This document shows positions 26,507 to 34,222 of a stretch of 34,222 nucleotides of DNA, piece by piece. The notes beneath the pieces are model-generated. The model saw nothing but the letters and a program-made list of their open reading frames with translations, was not told the origin of the DNA and made no database searches. The translations under genes were made by a program, and so were the position numbers. Source of the stretch: an uncultured Pseudomonadota bacterium (GTDB taxonomy: Bacteria; Myxococcota_A; Polyangia; Nannocystales; Nannocystaceae). The stretch lies in contig CAJXVA010000041.1 in the NCBI GenBank assembly GCA_913061055.1, forward strand, positions 1-34,222, written 5' to 3'. Each line of letters starts with the position of its first letter. The stretch's first letter is position 1.

Positions 26507-26854
26507 GTCCGATCCAGAGACCCGGTTCGGAGGTCCAGGCCCTAGGGACGCCCCTCTAGCCTCCGAGCCCGCCCCGGGCGTACGCCCCGGCATCGACTGT
26601 GACCGTTGGGGTGAACTTTTTCGTTTTCTTCTGTTTGGCACCGTTCAGGGTCGTTTCGGCGCTTCTCCCGACGCCGGACACTCGGACGGGGCGCGTTCGA
26701 CCACGGTCGCACAACGGTCGCGGGGTTTCTGTTGCTCGACTTGGGCATCCAACTTGGGAAAACGCTGCCCGTGTTGGGAAAATCGTCATAAATTCATGCT
26801 CATATTGCGAGGTCTGCTTGACCGCCGTCTTGGCGTGGAGCTAGGAAACTCCGC
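26507..26854. other. Intergenic region upstream of the xylanase
   Basis: These 348 bases contain a short GC palindrome GGGCGTACGCCC (26576-26587), then a T-rich stretch, then the TTGGG repeats listed separately. A minus-strand frame at 26556-26789 ends FTPTVTVDAGAYARGGLGG, which reads like protein for its last 20 residues only. I treat it as unproven. AGGA about ten bases before ATG26855 is the likely ribosome-binding site of the xylanase. Confidence 0.4.
26741..26782. promoter_or_regulatory. Iterated TTGGG half-sites upstream of the xylanase
   Basis: TTGGGAAAA occurs at 26754-26762 and again at 26774-26782, start-to-start spacing 20 bases, with a third partial TTGGGCATC at 26741-26749. Two turns of the helix between exact direct repeats is typical of sites for an activator or response regulator bound on one face of DNA. 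They lie 73-114 bases before the xylanase start. Confidence 0.4.
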
Positions 26855-29023
26855 ATGGAACACACCCGTGCCCTTCTCGCGGCCGCCCTCCTTACTTCGG
26901 CAGGTTGCGAGACGGATGCCGCCACGTCCACGGACAACCAAGAGCTTCGGAGTGCCGTCCAGGTCAGTAGTGCCACCGCGCTGGGGGATGCGCTCGCGAA
27001 CCTCGGATCCGGTGACGAAGTGGTCATCGTGGCAGACGGAGACTATGGCGACCTCGAGCTCGTAGGACGGAACTTCACCGCTGACGTCCGCATCCGCGTG
27101 GCGTCCGGGGTGCGGGCACGATTCGACAAGATCCGCCTGACCAACTGTTCTCACATCCTGGTCGAGGACGTATGGGTGCGACCAACAACAGCTCAACCTG
27201 CGGTTCGGATCGAGGGCGGCAGCGACATCACCATCCGTGATGCAGACATCGGCTTCGCGGATCATGCGGTCGGTTGGTCCGCCGCGGATTGGAACGCACG
27301 CGTTTCGGTCGGCGTCGAGGTCGTGGATTCCAACGACACGACCATCCACCGAAACTACATCCACCACGTCACGACTGGAGTCGAATCGAACGGTGTTGCA
27401 ACCGATGTCAATCGCAACGACATCAACTACTTCTCCGATGACGGCGTTCGGCCCCACGGCGACGCATCGATGATCCGCAGCAACCGGATCACCAACAACG
27501 TGAAGGTCAACGGGAGCACCAACGTTGGGATTCAAAGCGTCAGTCGAGGACCCACAGGTGCCGTCGGCGGAGGCCGAATCGATGACCTGCTGGTCTGGGG
27601 GAACACGATCATCGAGACGACGGACCCCGCCAAGCCATTCGGCGCGCCGCTGCAAGGGATCGGGTTCTACGACGGGGTGTATGGCGATCTGTTCATCGCC
27701 CAGAACCTGGTGTCGGTCGATGCGTGGAGGGGGATTGCGGTTTTGGGCAGCGACGTCGCGAACGTTCAATACAACACGGTCATCGATTCCGACCCGTTGT
27801 CGCCTCGCCGGCCCGATGTTTCCATCGAAGACCACAAAGACGGACGCCCACCCCTCGGGTCGCGGTTGCGCTACAACCTTGCCGCGCGCGTCGGCAGCAA
27901 CCCGGCCGTCAACGCCTACGGCAACATCGTCACCGCGGGCAGCGATCTGCCTGTCTTCTTCGAAGACCACGAGAACTACGACTTCATGCCGACCTCGTCG
28001 GTGCCGAACAACCGGGGGTCGTGGCGACATCGCAACATGGACGGGACGCTTCAAGACGCGGCGAGGCGGCATGGCGTCGTTGCGGGCGGCGGCCTCGGCT
28101 CGTTCATGTGCGACGCGACGTCGACGGACGCATTGTGCGATCTCGTTTCGGACGAGTTCGAGCTTGTCACCCCCAACAACGCCCTGAAGTGGTCAGCACT
28201 GCGCCCAGTCGAAGGGACGTTCAACTTCTCGCGCGGAGATGCTCAAGTTGCGTTTGCACAACGGAACGGACAAATCGTGCACGGCCACACCCTGCTGTGG
28301 TCGGCATTCAACCCCGCGTGGCTCGAGGCATACCGAGGAGATGGTGTCGCACTGGCCGGCCTCATGGATGACCACATTCAAACCGTCGTCGGGCACTATC
28401 GCGACGAGTTTCCCGGCGTCGTGACGCGGTGGGATGTCGTCAATGAACCGCTCACCTCGTCGGGAGCGTTCCGCAGCGACTCGATTTGGTCCGCGGTCGA
28501 TTCCGGAGTTGGGCCTGCCGCGTACATCAGCCGGGCGTTCCATGCGGCCCACACCGCGGACCCCGACGCGCATCTGGTCCTCAACGATTTCGGTGTCGAG
28601 TTTGGACCGAAGGGCGATGCTCTGTTCGCGCTCGTGCAAGAGATGAAGGCCGAGGGCGTTCCCGTTCACGGCGTCGGCTTCCAGAGCCACTACGACACCA
28701 GCTGGACGACGGTACCAACCCGCGATGACATCTCCGAGATGATGGAGCAGTACGCGGCGATCGGCGTTGACGTGCACATCACAGAGCTCGACGTTCGGAT
28801 TCCAAGCCCGGTCAGTGCTGCGGAGCAGGAGCTCGCCGATAGCTTCTACGAGAGCGTTGCGACCGCGTGCTTCGTGGCACCAAACTGCAAGACGATCACG
28901 AGCTGGTCGGTCAGTGCAGCGAACTCGTGGATCGACACGCTGACCGGCTACACGCCCTACCACCCGTTCGATGCGGAGTTGCGGCCCGAGCGAGCTTACT
29001 GGCTCCTGCGTGCGGGCCAGTAG
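26855..29023 (+). CDS. Secreted lipoprotein: beta-helix plus GH10 xylanase
   Basis: A 722-residue two-domain enzyme. A lipoprotein-type signal, MEHTRALLAAALLTSAGCET, has the lipid Cys at 18. Residues of about 35-370 form a right-handed beta-helix, starting ATALGDALANLGSGDEVVIV and DGDYGDLELVG. This resembles PL6-type chondroitinase-B/alginate-lyase helices, with many N-x-I ladder repeats. From about 395 is a complete GH10 catalytic domain: HGHTLLWSAFNPAWLEAYRG, WDVVNEP (526-532) with acid/base Glu531, and HITELDVRIP with nucleophile Glu644. GH10 enzymes cut beta-1,4-xylan with retention. The helix domain may bind or cleave a second polysaccharide; its catalytic status is unclear. It probably acts at the cell surface or outside the cell on plant-type polysaccharide. 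Confidence 0.92.
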   Translation: MEHTRALLAAALLTSAGCETDAATSTDNQELRSAVQVSSATALGDALANLGSGDEVVIVADGDYGDLELVGRNFTADVRIRVASGVRARFDKIRLTNCSHILVEDVWVRPTTAQPAVRIEGGSDITIRDADIGFADHAVGWSAADWNARVSVGVEVVDSNDTTIHRNYIHHVTTGVESNGVATDVNRNDINYFSDDGVRPHGDASMIRSNRITNNVKVNGSTNVGIQSVSRGPTGAVGGGRIDDLLVWGNTIIETTDPAKPFGAPLQGIGFYDGVYGDLFIAQNLVSVDAWRGIAVLGSDVANVQYNTVIDSDPLSPRRPDVSIEDHKDGRPPLGSRLRYNLAARVGSNPAVNAYGNIVTAGSDLPVFFEDHENYDFMPTSSVPNNRGSWRHRNMDGTLQDAARRHGVVAGGGLGSFMCDATSTDALCDLVSDEFELVTPNNALKWSALRPVEGTFNFSRGDAQVAFAQRNGQIVHGHTLLWSAFNPAWLEAYRGDGVALAGLMDDHIQTVVGHYRDEFPGVVTRWDVVNEPLTSSGAFRSDSIWSAVDSGVGPAAYISRAFHAAHTADPDAHLVLNDFGVEFGPKGDALFALVQEMKAEGVPVHGVGFQSHYDTSWTTVPTRDDISEMMEQYAAIGVDVHITELDVRIPSPVSAAEQELADSFYESVATACFVAPNCKTITSWSVSAANSWIDTLTGYTPYHPFDAELRPERAYWLLRAGQ

Positions 29024-29042
29024 GGCTTCCCCGTCAACGATT

Positions 29043-29199
29043 TCATCGCCGTCGTCGGGCCGCGACGACGAGCAGGGGCCAGCCCATGGCCCAGGGCGGG
29101 ACCGATGCCCGGACCCAGGGTTGTTCTGGCGGAGATGCCGCCGCTGGCCCAGCGCCCACGCCTATGGCCCGGAGACTGGCCGCCTCCAGGAACCTGCTC
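29043..29199 (-). pseudogene. Tail of a lost MYXO-CTERM-like gene
   Basis: On the minus strand, ending at the stop 29043-29045, a frame reads SVPPWAMGWPLLVVAARRRR, a hydrophobic helix closed by four Arg. It matches the end of the 3193-5381 gene (SPPWSIFWLLLVVAVRRPR) and the DNA is similar over about 60 bases (for example CGCGACGACGAGCAGG in both). The rest of the gene is missing. The following 120 bases up to the TetR stop hold nothing supportable. Confidence 0.6.
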
Positions 29200-29325
29200 G
29201 TAGGCACTCAGAGATCCCTCGACTCTTCCCGCCTCGCCAGCAGACGGCGCCCGCTTCAGGCTCCGCCGAACTCAACTACCCTGGGTCGGGGTGATGCAGG
29301 TAGATCCGGCGCTCCGGCGGACGCG

Positions 29326-29904
29326 TCAGCAGACGCTGTCCATCGCCATCCGCGCGATGCTGCGCAGCTGCTCCGCGCTCGCCTTGGCACGGACGGCGAT
29401 CTGGATGCCGTCGTTCACAGTGGCGATGAAGCGGGCGAGCTCTTCGGCCGTGCGTGTTCCGTCGAGCTCGCCTTCGTCGATGGCGCGCTGGAAGCGGACC
29501 TCGAAGACGTTCGTCATCTGGGCTTGTCCGCGGGCGACACGGGCCAATGTCTCGGCGTCCTCCGCGGGGACTTCGAGCAGCGAACTTGCCACGAGGCAGG
29601 TCATCCCCCCACCTCCGGGGCGCAGGTTGTCCACCATCAGCGCGTACATGCGTTCGAGCCCCTCTCGCATGCTGCCGTCGGTGAGCAGCTGCGTGAGGAA
29701 GGAAACCTGCTGGGTGACGTAGAGTTCCAGTGCAGCCAGGAACAAGCCTTGCTTGCTGCCGAAGGTCGCGTACAGGCTGCTGCGGGACAGGCCGGTGGCC
29801 TCGATCAGGCGCTGCGGAGTGGCGTCACGCCAGCCGCTCTTCCAGAACACCCACATCGCCTTCTCGATGATGTCTGCCTCATCGAACTCACGATGACGTC
29901 CCAT
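29326..29904 (-). CDS. TetR/AcrR-family repressor
   Basis: A 192-residue TetR-family regulator. ATG29904 starts MGRHREFDEADIIEKAMWVF. The HTH is at about 11-57: ATPQRLIEATGLSRSSLYAT, FGSKQGLF. Its ligand-binding half includes GGGGMTCLVASSLLEVPAED, a C-terminal type often found beside reductase genes. It lies on the same strand as, and downstream of, the SRPBCC and aldo/keto reductase genes. It is the obvious candidate to bind the large inverted repeat before the reductase (31612-31649). A palindrome AACCGCGGTT at 29937-29946 sits 33 bases upstream of its own start. The longer frame from 30009 includes a separate TetR relic and is not used. Confidence 0.9.
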   Translation of the reverse strand: MGRHREFDEADIIEKAMWVFWKSGWRDATPQRLIEATGLSRSSLYATFGSKQGLFLAALELYVTQQVSFLTQLLTDGSMREGLERMYALMVDNLRPGGGGMTCLVASSLLEVPAEDAETLARVARGQAQMTNVFEVRFQRAIDEGELDGTRTAEELARFIATVNDGIQIAVRAKASAEQLRSIARMAMDSVC

Positions 29905-29924
29905 AGCGTTCTTCCACCGCCAAT

Positions 29925-30009
29925 CTACACCATCGGAACCGCGGTTTCCGTAGCGTTCGACGCTGGCGTCAAGCAAGCTGGCCTTGGACCCGAAGTCGAG
30001 CTGGAGCAC
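29925..30009 (-). pseudogene. TetR relic fused upstream of the TetR gene
   Basis: In frame with the intact TetR gene, the upstream codons read LDFGSKASLLDASVERYGNR. This resembles the end of a TetR HTH and its next helix (compare FGSKQGLFLAALELY in the gene itself). It is about 25 codons, too short to be functional, and ends in a stretch unlike the family. I read it as a trace of an older regulator gene replaced by recombination at matching sequence. Confidence 0.3.
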
Positions 30010-30027
30010 GTTGCGTCGGCGGCTCGC

Positions 30028-30551
30028 TCAGCGGGCAGAAGCTGAGCTCGCTTTTTCGATCGCCGCGACCTTGCGGGGGTGCGGTGTCCCGGTCTCCACG
30101 TAGTGCTGGAACTCTTCGCAGAGCTGGTTCCACGCCGTGTACATGCCCATCCGGAGGATCGGCCACATCAAGTACCCCCACCGCTTGAGCGCCGCCCCGA
30201 ACACCCACGTCGCGGTCGAACCGCCATCCGGGTCGTCGACGACCGAGAACTCGAGTGAGTTGTGGTCGATGGGAAACATCCGCGGCGCATCGATCAGTTC
30301 GACTCGAACGGTGCAGGTCTTGGCGGCTTCGTCGTAGGCGACAAAGCGCTCGGAGGCCTTCATCCCCTTGCCGTCGGGCTGCATCTCGATGATCCGCCCT
30401 GCCGATGTGGCGCCTTCGAACCTCTCCCCGCTTTCCTGACCATACGAACGAGGCGCCGCGGACATCCACTGGTCGGCATCTTCGAACCGGTGGGCGAACA
30501 GCGCCCAGACCTCATCGGCGGTGGCGTTGATCTTCGTCGTCTTGGAGAGGT

Positions 30552-30555
<4 letters not shown>
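30028..30555 (-). CDS. SRPBCC (START-like) family protein
   Basis: A 175-residue protein of the SRPBCC/polyketide-cyclase-like superfamily. [20 protein letters not shown] is the usual first strand and helix (ATADEVW). [20 protein letters not shown] gives the central strands, and [20 protein letters not shown] the long C-terminal helix. These proteins bind small hydrophobic ligands; no catalytic motif is seen. Its ATG30555 overlaps the aldo/keto reductase stop by four bases (ATGA), so the two are translationally coupled and probably handle the same compound. Confidence 0.85.
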
Positions 30556-31520
<965 letters not shown>

Positions 31521-31598
31521 GGGGGCCTCCTGGGAAGAGCCGCTACAACTGGCCCTTCGACATGCAGGCGCCAACTCGCTCGGCACCCGACCAGAGTC

Positions 31599-31649
31599 AC
31601 TATAGGGAACTGGAACTCGGAGTCCAGTATTTTCTGGACTTCAAGTTCC
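31599..31649 (-). promoter_or_regulatory. Promoter with 38-bp two-tier operator for the reductase unit
   Basis: On the minus strand, -10 TATAGT (31599-31604) and -35 CTGGAC (31622-31627) are 17 bases apart and read toward the aldo/keto reductase. Over the -35 lies a two-tier inverted repeat: GGAACT (31612-31617), AGTCCAG (31621-31627), a 6-base centre TATTTT, CTGGACT (31634-31640), AGTTCC (31644-31649). Inner and outer arms are separated by 3 bases on both sides. This is a strong candidate site for the TetR protein at 29326-29904. Confidence 0.7.
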
Positions 31650-31660
31650 GGAAAATCTGC

Positions 31661-31730
31661 GAGGCCAAGCTCAACGTGGGCCCGCACACCGTCGAGCTCG
31701 TCGCGCCGACCAAGCTCGAGCGCACGCTCG
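31661..31730 (+). pseudogene. Fragment of the PEGA-like membrane-protein gene
   Basis: This encodes EAKLNVGPHTVELVAPTKLE then RTLE, against EAKLGVGPHTVVIVAPTKLE then RTFE at 26140-26210. About eight of 71 bases differ by eye. No start, membrane anchor or downstream part is present, and the frame then runs into unrelated sequence. It is an isolated gene fragment. The remaining gap to 31827 holds nothing I can support. Confidence 0.7.
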
Positions 31731-31827
31731 AAGCACGAGGTGCGACGCCTCGGCTCGAGGCGAAGTCGCGCGCGATCCCGCTCGCGCGTTCCTCCTGCGG
31801 TTGCATGTGCCCAGGCGCGGGTCCGGC

Positions 31828-32322
31828 TCAGCCCGTGAGCGCTTCGAGTTCGCGTCGAACCTCGGTGAGAGCCCGCGCGGGTACTGCGTCTCCGAGGCGC
31901 TCGAGGATCTTCAGTCCGCTGCGGTAGCGCTCCTGCGCGCGCTCGAGAAGTCCTCGCTCAACGTCAGCGCGAGCCAGTCCTATGCGGACCCTGCCCAGCA
32001 GCGCCAGCGTGGACTCCGTGTGGTCCGCTCCGTCCGGGCCAGCGAGCTCGAGCAGCACACCTTCCGCGGACTTGTACATGGACGCGGCCGACTCCGCCTC
32101 CTCCGCCGCCAGCGCGCCGTCACCGTAGACGAGCAAGAGAGACACGAAGCACACGTCTTCTTGCAGATCATTGGCCTCCGCCAACGCGAAGCCCTGCTCG
32201 ACAAGGCTCATCATCTCGGCCAGCTGCCCATCCAACAGCGCCTCCTGGCCGCGCTGTGCGAGCCAAGCCACCTGGACCCGTGGAGTGTCCGCCGCATCGG
32301 ATTCGCGCTTCGAATCAGCCAC
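31828..32322 (-). CDS. TPR-like helical repeat protein
   Basis: A 164-residue protein starting at GTG32322 (AGGG six bases upstream); a TTG at 32367 would be a longer alternative. It is made of paired helices of TPR spacing: QEALLDGQLAEMMSLVEQGF, EEAESAASMYKSAEGVLLEL and ALLGRVRIGLARADVERGLL followed by ERAQERYRSGLKILERLGDA. It resembles the tetratricopeptide tail of myxobacterial Ser/Thr kinases but has no kinase domain. It may be a free scaffold or the decayed end of a kinase gene. Confidence 0.6.
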   Translation of the reverse strand: MADSKRESDAADTPRVQVAWLAQRGQEALLDGQLAEMMSLVEQGFALAEANDLQEDVCFVSLLLVYGDGALAAEEAESAASMYKSAEGVLLELAGPDGADHTESTLALLGRVRIGLARADVERGLLERAQERYRSGLKILERLGDAVPARALTEVRRELEALTG

Positions 32323-32495
32323 GCCGAACCCTACCGCACGCTGCGAGGCAGCCACCCACCGAACCAAGCTCGGCGGATGTTGCAGATGGGCCTGCCGAAT
32401 CTGCAGAACCGTCCTTTCGAGTGGGGGTGCTTGCTCGCTTCCCGCGCCGGCACAGTGCGTGCACCTCGACCTGGAGTCCTGGAGCTCTCGTTACC

Positions 32496-33284
32496 ATGAA
32501 CAGACTCGCGTATCTCATCGTTACCCTCTCGGCCTTCACCCTCACCCAGGCTGCATGCTCGTCGGACGACGGTGCGGATGGCGTGGACGATAGTTCGAAC
32601 GGCACCGAGGGCGACAGCGCGTTTGCGGACGCCCTGCTTTCCGGAATGTGGGCCGACGACATCTCCGTGAGCATCGAGACGGACACCATCGTGTTCTCCG
32701 GTGATGGGTACCCGAACCACGATGTGCTGGAGGCGTATGCTCTCATGGATCAGAGCACCATCGACGTGACCGCCACGGACACGACGTTCACCATACCGAG
32801 GGTGCCGGAGTATTCGGAGACGGTGACAGACACCAGTCTCGGGACGATCGGACTTGCGATCAGCGGCGCGGTCTACTTCAACCCCTACGAGGGTGACGGC
32901 ACCAGTGTGGCCATCGACAGCAACTTCGATGTCGGGGGCATCCCGTTCTTGGATGCCTGCAATGGACACCCGCTGGGCACCGGATCCACGTACCACTACC
33001 ACGGCGTGCCGTACTGCATCACCGACGTCGTCGACACAGACGGCGCCCATTCATCGGTGATCGGAGTCCTCCTCGATGGGTTCCCTGTCTACGGACCCAA
33101 CGGCGAGGACGGAAGCGCGGCGACCGACCTCGACGAGTGCAGCGGGCACGACGGCCCCACGCCTGAGTTCCCCGACGGCATCTACCACTACCACCTGATG
33201 GAAACCTCGCCCTACAGCGTCACCTGCTACCACGGTGTGGTGGACGATGCGGGTGGCGGAATGGGGCCTCCCCCCGGGGAATGA
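32496..33284 (+). CDS. YHYH-domain lipoprotein
   Basis: A 262-residue exported protein. Signal MNRLAYLIVTLSAFTLTQAA precedes a Cys in AACSSDD that fits a lipobox, followed by an acidic spacer. The body is a YHYH domain: GGIPFLDACNGHPLGTGSTY with YHYHGVPYC near 164-172, GVLLDGFPVYGPNG, and a second FPDGIYHYHLMETSPY. Function of the family is unknown; the paired YHYH motifs suggest metal binding. ATG32496 follows GGAG at about -16. The next lipoprotein gene starts five bases after its stop, so they are likely one operon. Confidence 0.88.
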   Translation: MNRLAYLIVTLSAFTLTQAACSSDDGADGVDDSSNGTEGDSAFADALLSGMWADDISVSIETDTIVFSGDGYPNHDVLEAYALMDQSTIDVTATDTTFTIPRVPEYSETVTDTSLGTIGLAISGAVYFNPYEGDGTSVAIDSNFDVGGIPFLDACNGHPLGTGSTYHYHGVPYCITDVVDTDGAHSSVIGVLLDGFPVYGPNGEDGSAATDLDECSGHDGPTPEFPDGIYHYHLMETSPYSVTCYHGVVDDAGGGMGPPPGE

Positions 33285-33288
33285 ACAC

Positions 33289-34188
33289 GTGAGCCTGCGA
33301 TTCTCCAGCCTGCTGCTCTCATGCCTCGCGCTTGCCTGCGACGTGGAGGGCGCCCACGAAACTCCGGATACGTTCGACGAAGGCACGATCCTCGGGGAGG
33401 TTGCGGCCGAGCTCATCTTCCTCGAAGAACACGGACCTCCAGACTTTCGCGTCGCCGCTGTGAATGCCGACACGCTCGAGGTCCGCACCCTGTTCTCGCT
33501 TCCGACAGGCTCATTTGCCTACGGGCTGGATGTGCACCGAGAGACCGGGGCCGTACTGCTCTCCTACACGGAGCCGGCGGCCGAAGGAGAGCCGGGATTC
33601 GATCGGAGCAGCGTGTTCATCGTCGGGGACGAGGGGCTGGGCGAACGCATCGCGGGGGAAGACGTCAGCGGGAGTTGGGCGCAGTACCCACGGTGGTCCG
33701 CGGATGGGTCGCACGTCTGGTACGTCTCGACCGCCGCCGAAGTCACCGAGCGGGGCGTCGCACATGCCCTGGTGAGAGCCGAAGTCGACAGCGGCAGGAT
33801 CGATACGGCGATCGACTGGGCAACGGAGCCGGCGGTGTCCCCCGATGGCCAGCATCTCGCGTGGGTGTCGCTCGAGGTGGGGACGTGGGCTCGGAGCCTG
33901 GAGCTCGGGACCGCTGACGGCGAATTCATGCGGACCCTCGTGGGCGCCGATGCCGTCTACGATCTCGGACACCCCACCTTCTCGGGGGATGGACTCGAGG
34001 TCTACGTGTTCATCCCAGAGGACACCGCCGTTCCGAGGGCGGCCTCATGGACCCACGACCCATCGCCGGTCGGGCACGGGTTGCACCTCGTTCCCGGGGA
34101 CTGGTGGGCCATCGAACTCGCGACGCACGAGCGACGCCGACTCACTGAATTCTCGGCCATCCAGCATGCCGCCGCGCCCTCTGCCGAC
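33289..34188 (+). CDS. Beta-propeller-like lipoprotein, 3'-truncated
   Basis: This gene runs off the contig into the adapter; 300 codons remain. GTG33289 gives MSLRFSSLLLSCLALACDVE, a lipoprotein signal with lipobox LALAC. The mature part shows repeated propeller-blade motifs: WAQYPRWSADGSHVWYVS, WATEPAVSPDGQHLAWVS and HPTFSGDGLEVYVF, as in TolB/PD40 (WD40-like) repeats. It was missed by stop-to-stop searching because it has no stop. It is likely cell-envelope anchored and co-transcribed with the YHYH gene. Ligand or partner unknown. Confidence 0.8.
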
Positions 34189-34222
34189 CTGTCTCTTATA
34201 CACATCTCCGAGCCCACGAGAC
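34189..34222 (-). other. Nextera (Tn5) sequencing adapter, right end
   Basis: The last 34 bases are the reverse complement of the same Nextera read-2 adapter as at the left end, beginning CTGTCTCTTATACACATCT. The last gene is therefore truncated by the library boundary and not by biology, and residues SLIHISEPTR at its apparent end are adapter-encoded. Confidence 0.97.

Noticed and set aside
26556..26789. Small minus-strand ORF ending TVTVDAGAYARGGLGG
   Set aside because: The tail looks protein-like or even peptide-precursor-like, but the rest does not, and there is no ribosome-binding site or partner gene.
26786..28072. 428-codon minus-strand ORF opposite the xylanase
   Set aside because: It mirrors the xylanase codons, has no domain and is typical of antisense frames in GC-rich genes.

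Overview
The window is a GC-rich contig with the marks of a Myxococcota genome, most likely a Nannocystaceae or Polyangia-type relative. It encodes a Cys-anchored MYXO-CTERM-like surface protein, many lipoproteins, a Hanks-type Ser/Thr kinase with an N-terminal zinc finger beside a myxobacterial-type sigma factor, and a YHYH-domain protein. This placement is inferred from gene content only. Both ends are Illumina Nextera (Tn5) adapter, so the biological sequence runs from about 37 to 34188. The true genomic neighbours are unknown.

Region 1 (37-15830) is a mosaic of ordinary accessory genes and gene debris. Apparently intact genes include a DUF3102-like protein behind a perfect 26-bp palindrome, a CxxC peroxiredoxin-like protein, a LysR regulator divergent from a zinc-independent MDR oxidoreductase, a TetR regulator divergent from a second MDR oxidoreductase with a clear shared operator, a hypothetical protein followed by an ECF sigma factor, and lipoproteins. 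Between them lie truncated copies of the same families: DUF3102-like tail, LysR piece, hypothetical-protein piece, MDR near-duplicate, and an alpha/beta hydrolase missing its middle. The large MYXO-CTERM-like gene and a methyltransferase each carry a one-base frameshift.

Region 2 (15981-21778, minus strand) is the most notable part. It is a compact three-gene operon of a long prokaryotic Argonaute, a nucleoside phosphorylase/nucleosidase-fold protein with a large N-terminal helical region, and a PRTase-CE-like phosphoribosyltransferase. The Argonaute keeps the MID-domain guide-binding residues but lacks the PIWI catalytic residues, so it is probably a guide-directed sensor. The nucleosidase is the natural candidate for a nucleotide-depleting abortive-infection effector, and the PRTase is a second enzyme of base-ribose chemistry. 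This looks like an anti-mobile-element defence system of a composition I do not recognise as characterised.

Region 3 (22446-26506) holds a sigma-70-family factor abutting a divergent zinc-finger/Ser-Thr kinase gene, followed by two small membrane proteins. Region 4 (26855-34188) holds a secreted beta-helix plus GH10 xylanase fusion, an AKR / SRPBCC / TetR cluster with a strong operator-promoter, a TPR-like protein, a YHYH-domain protein and a truncated beta-propeller-like lipoprotein. I found no tRNA, rRNA, CRISPR array, insertion sequence or replication origin that I could support.
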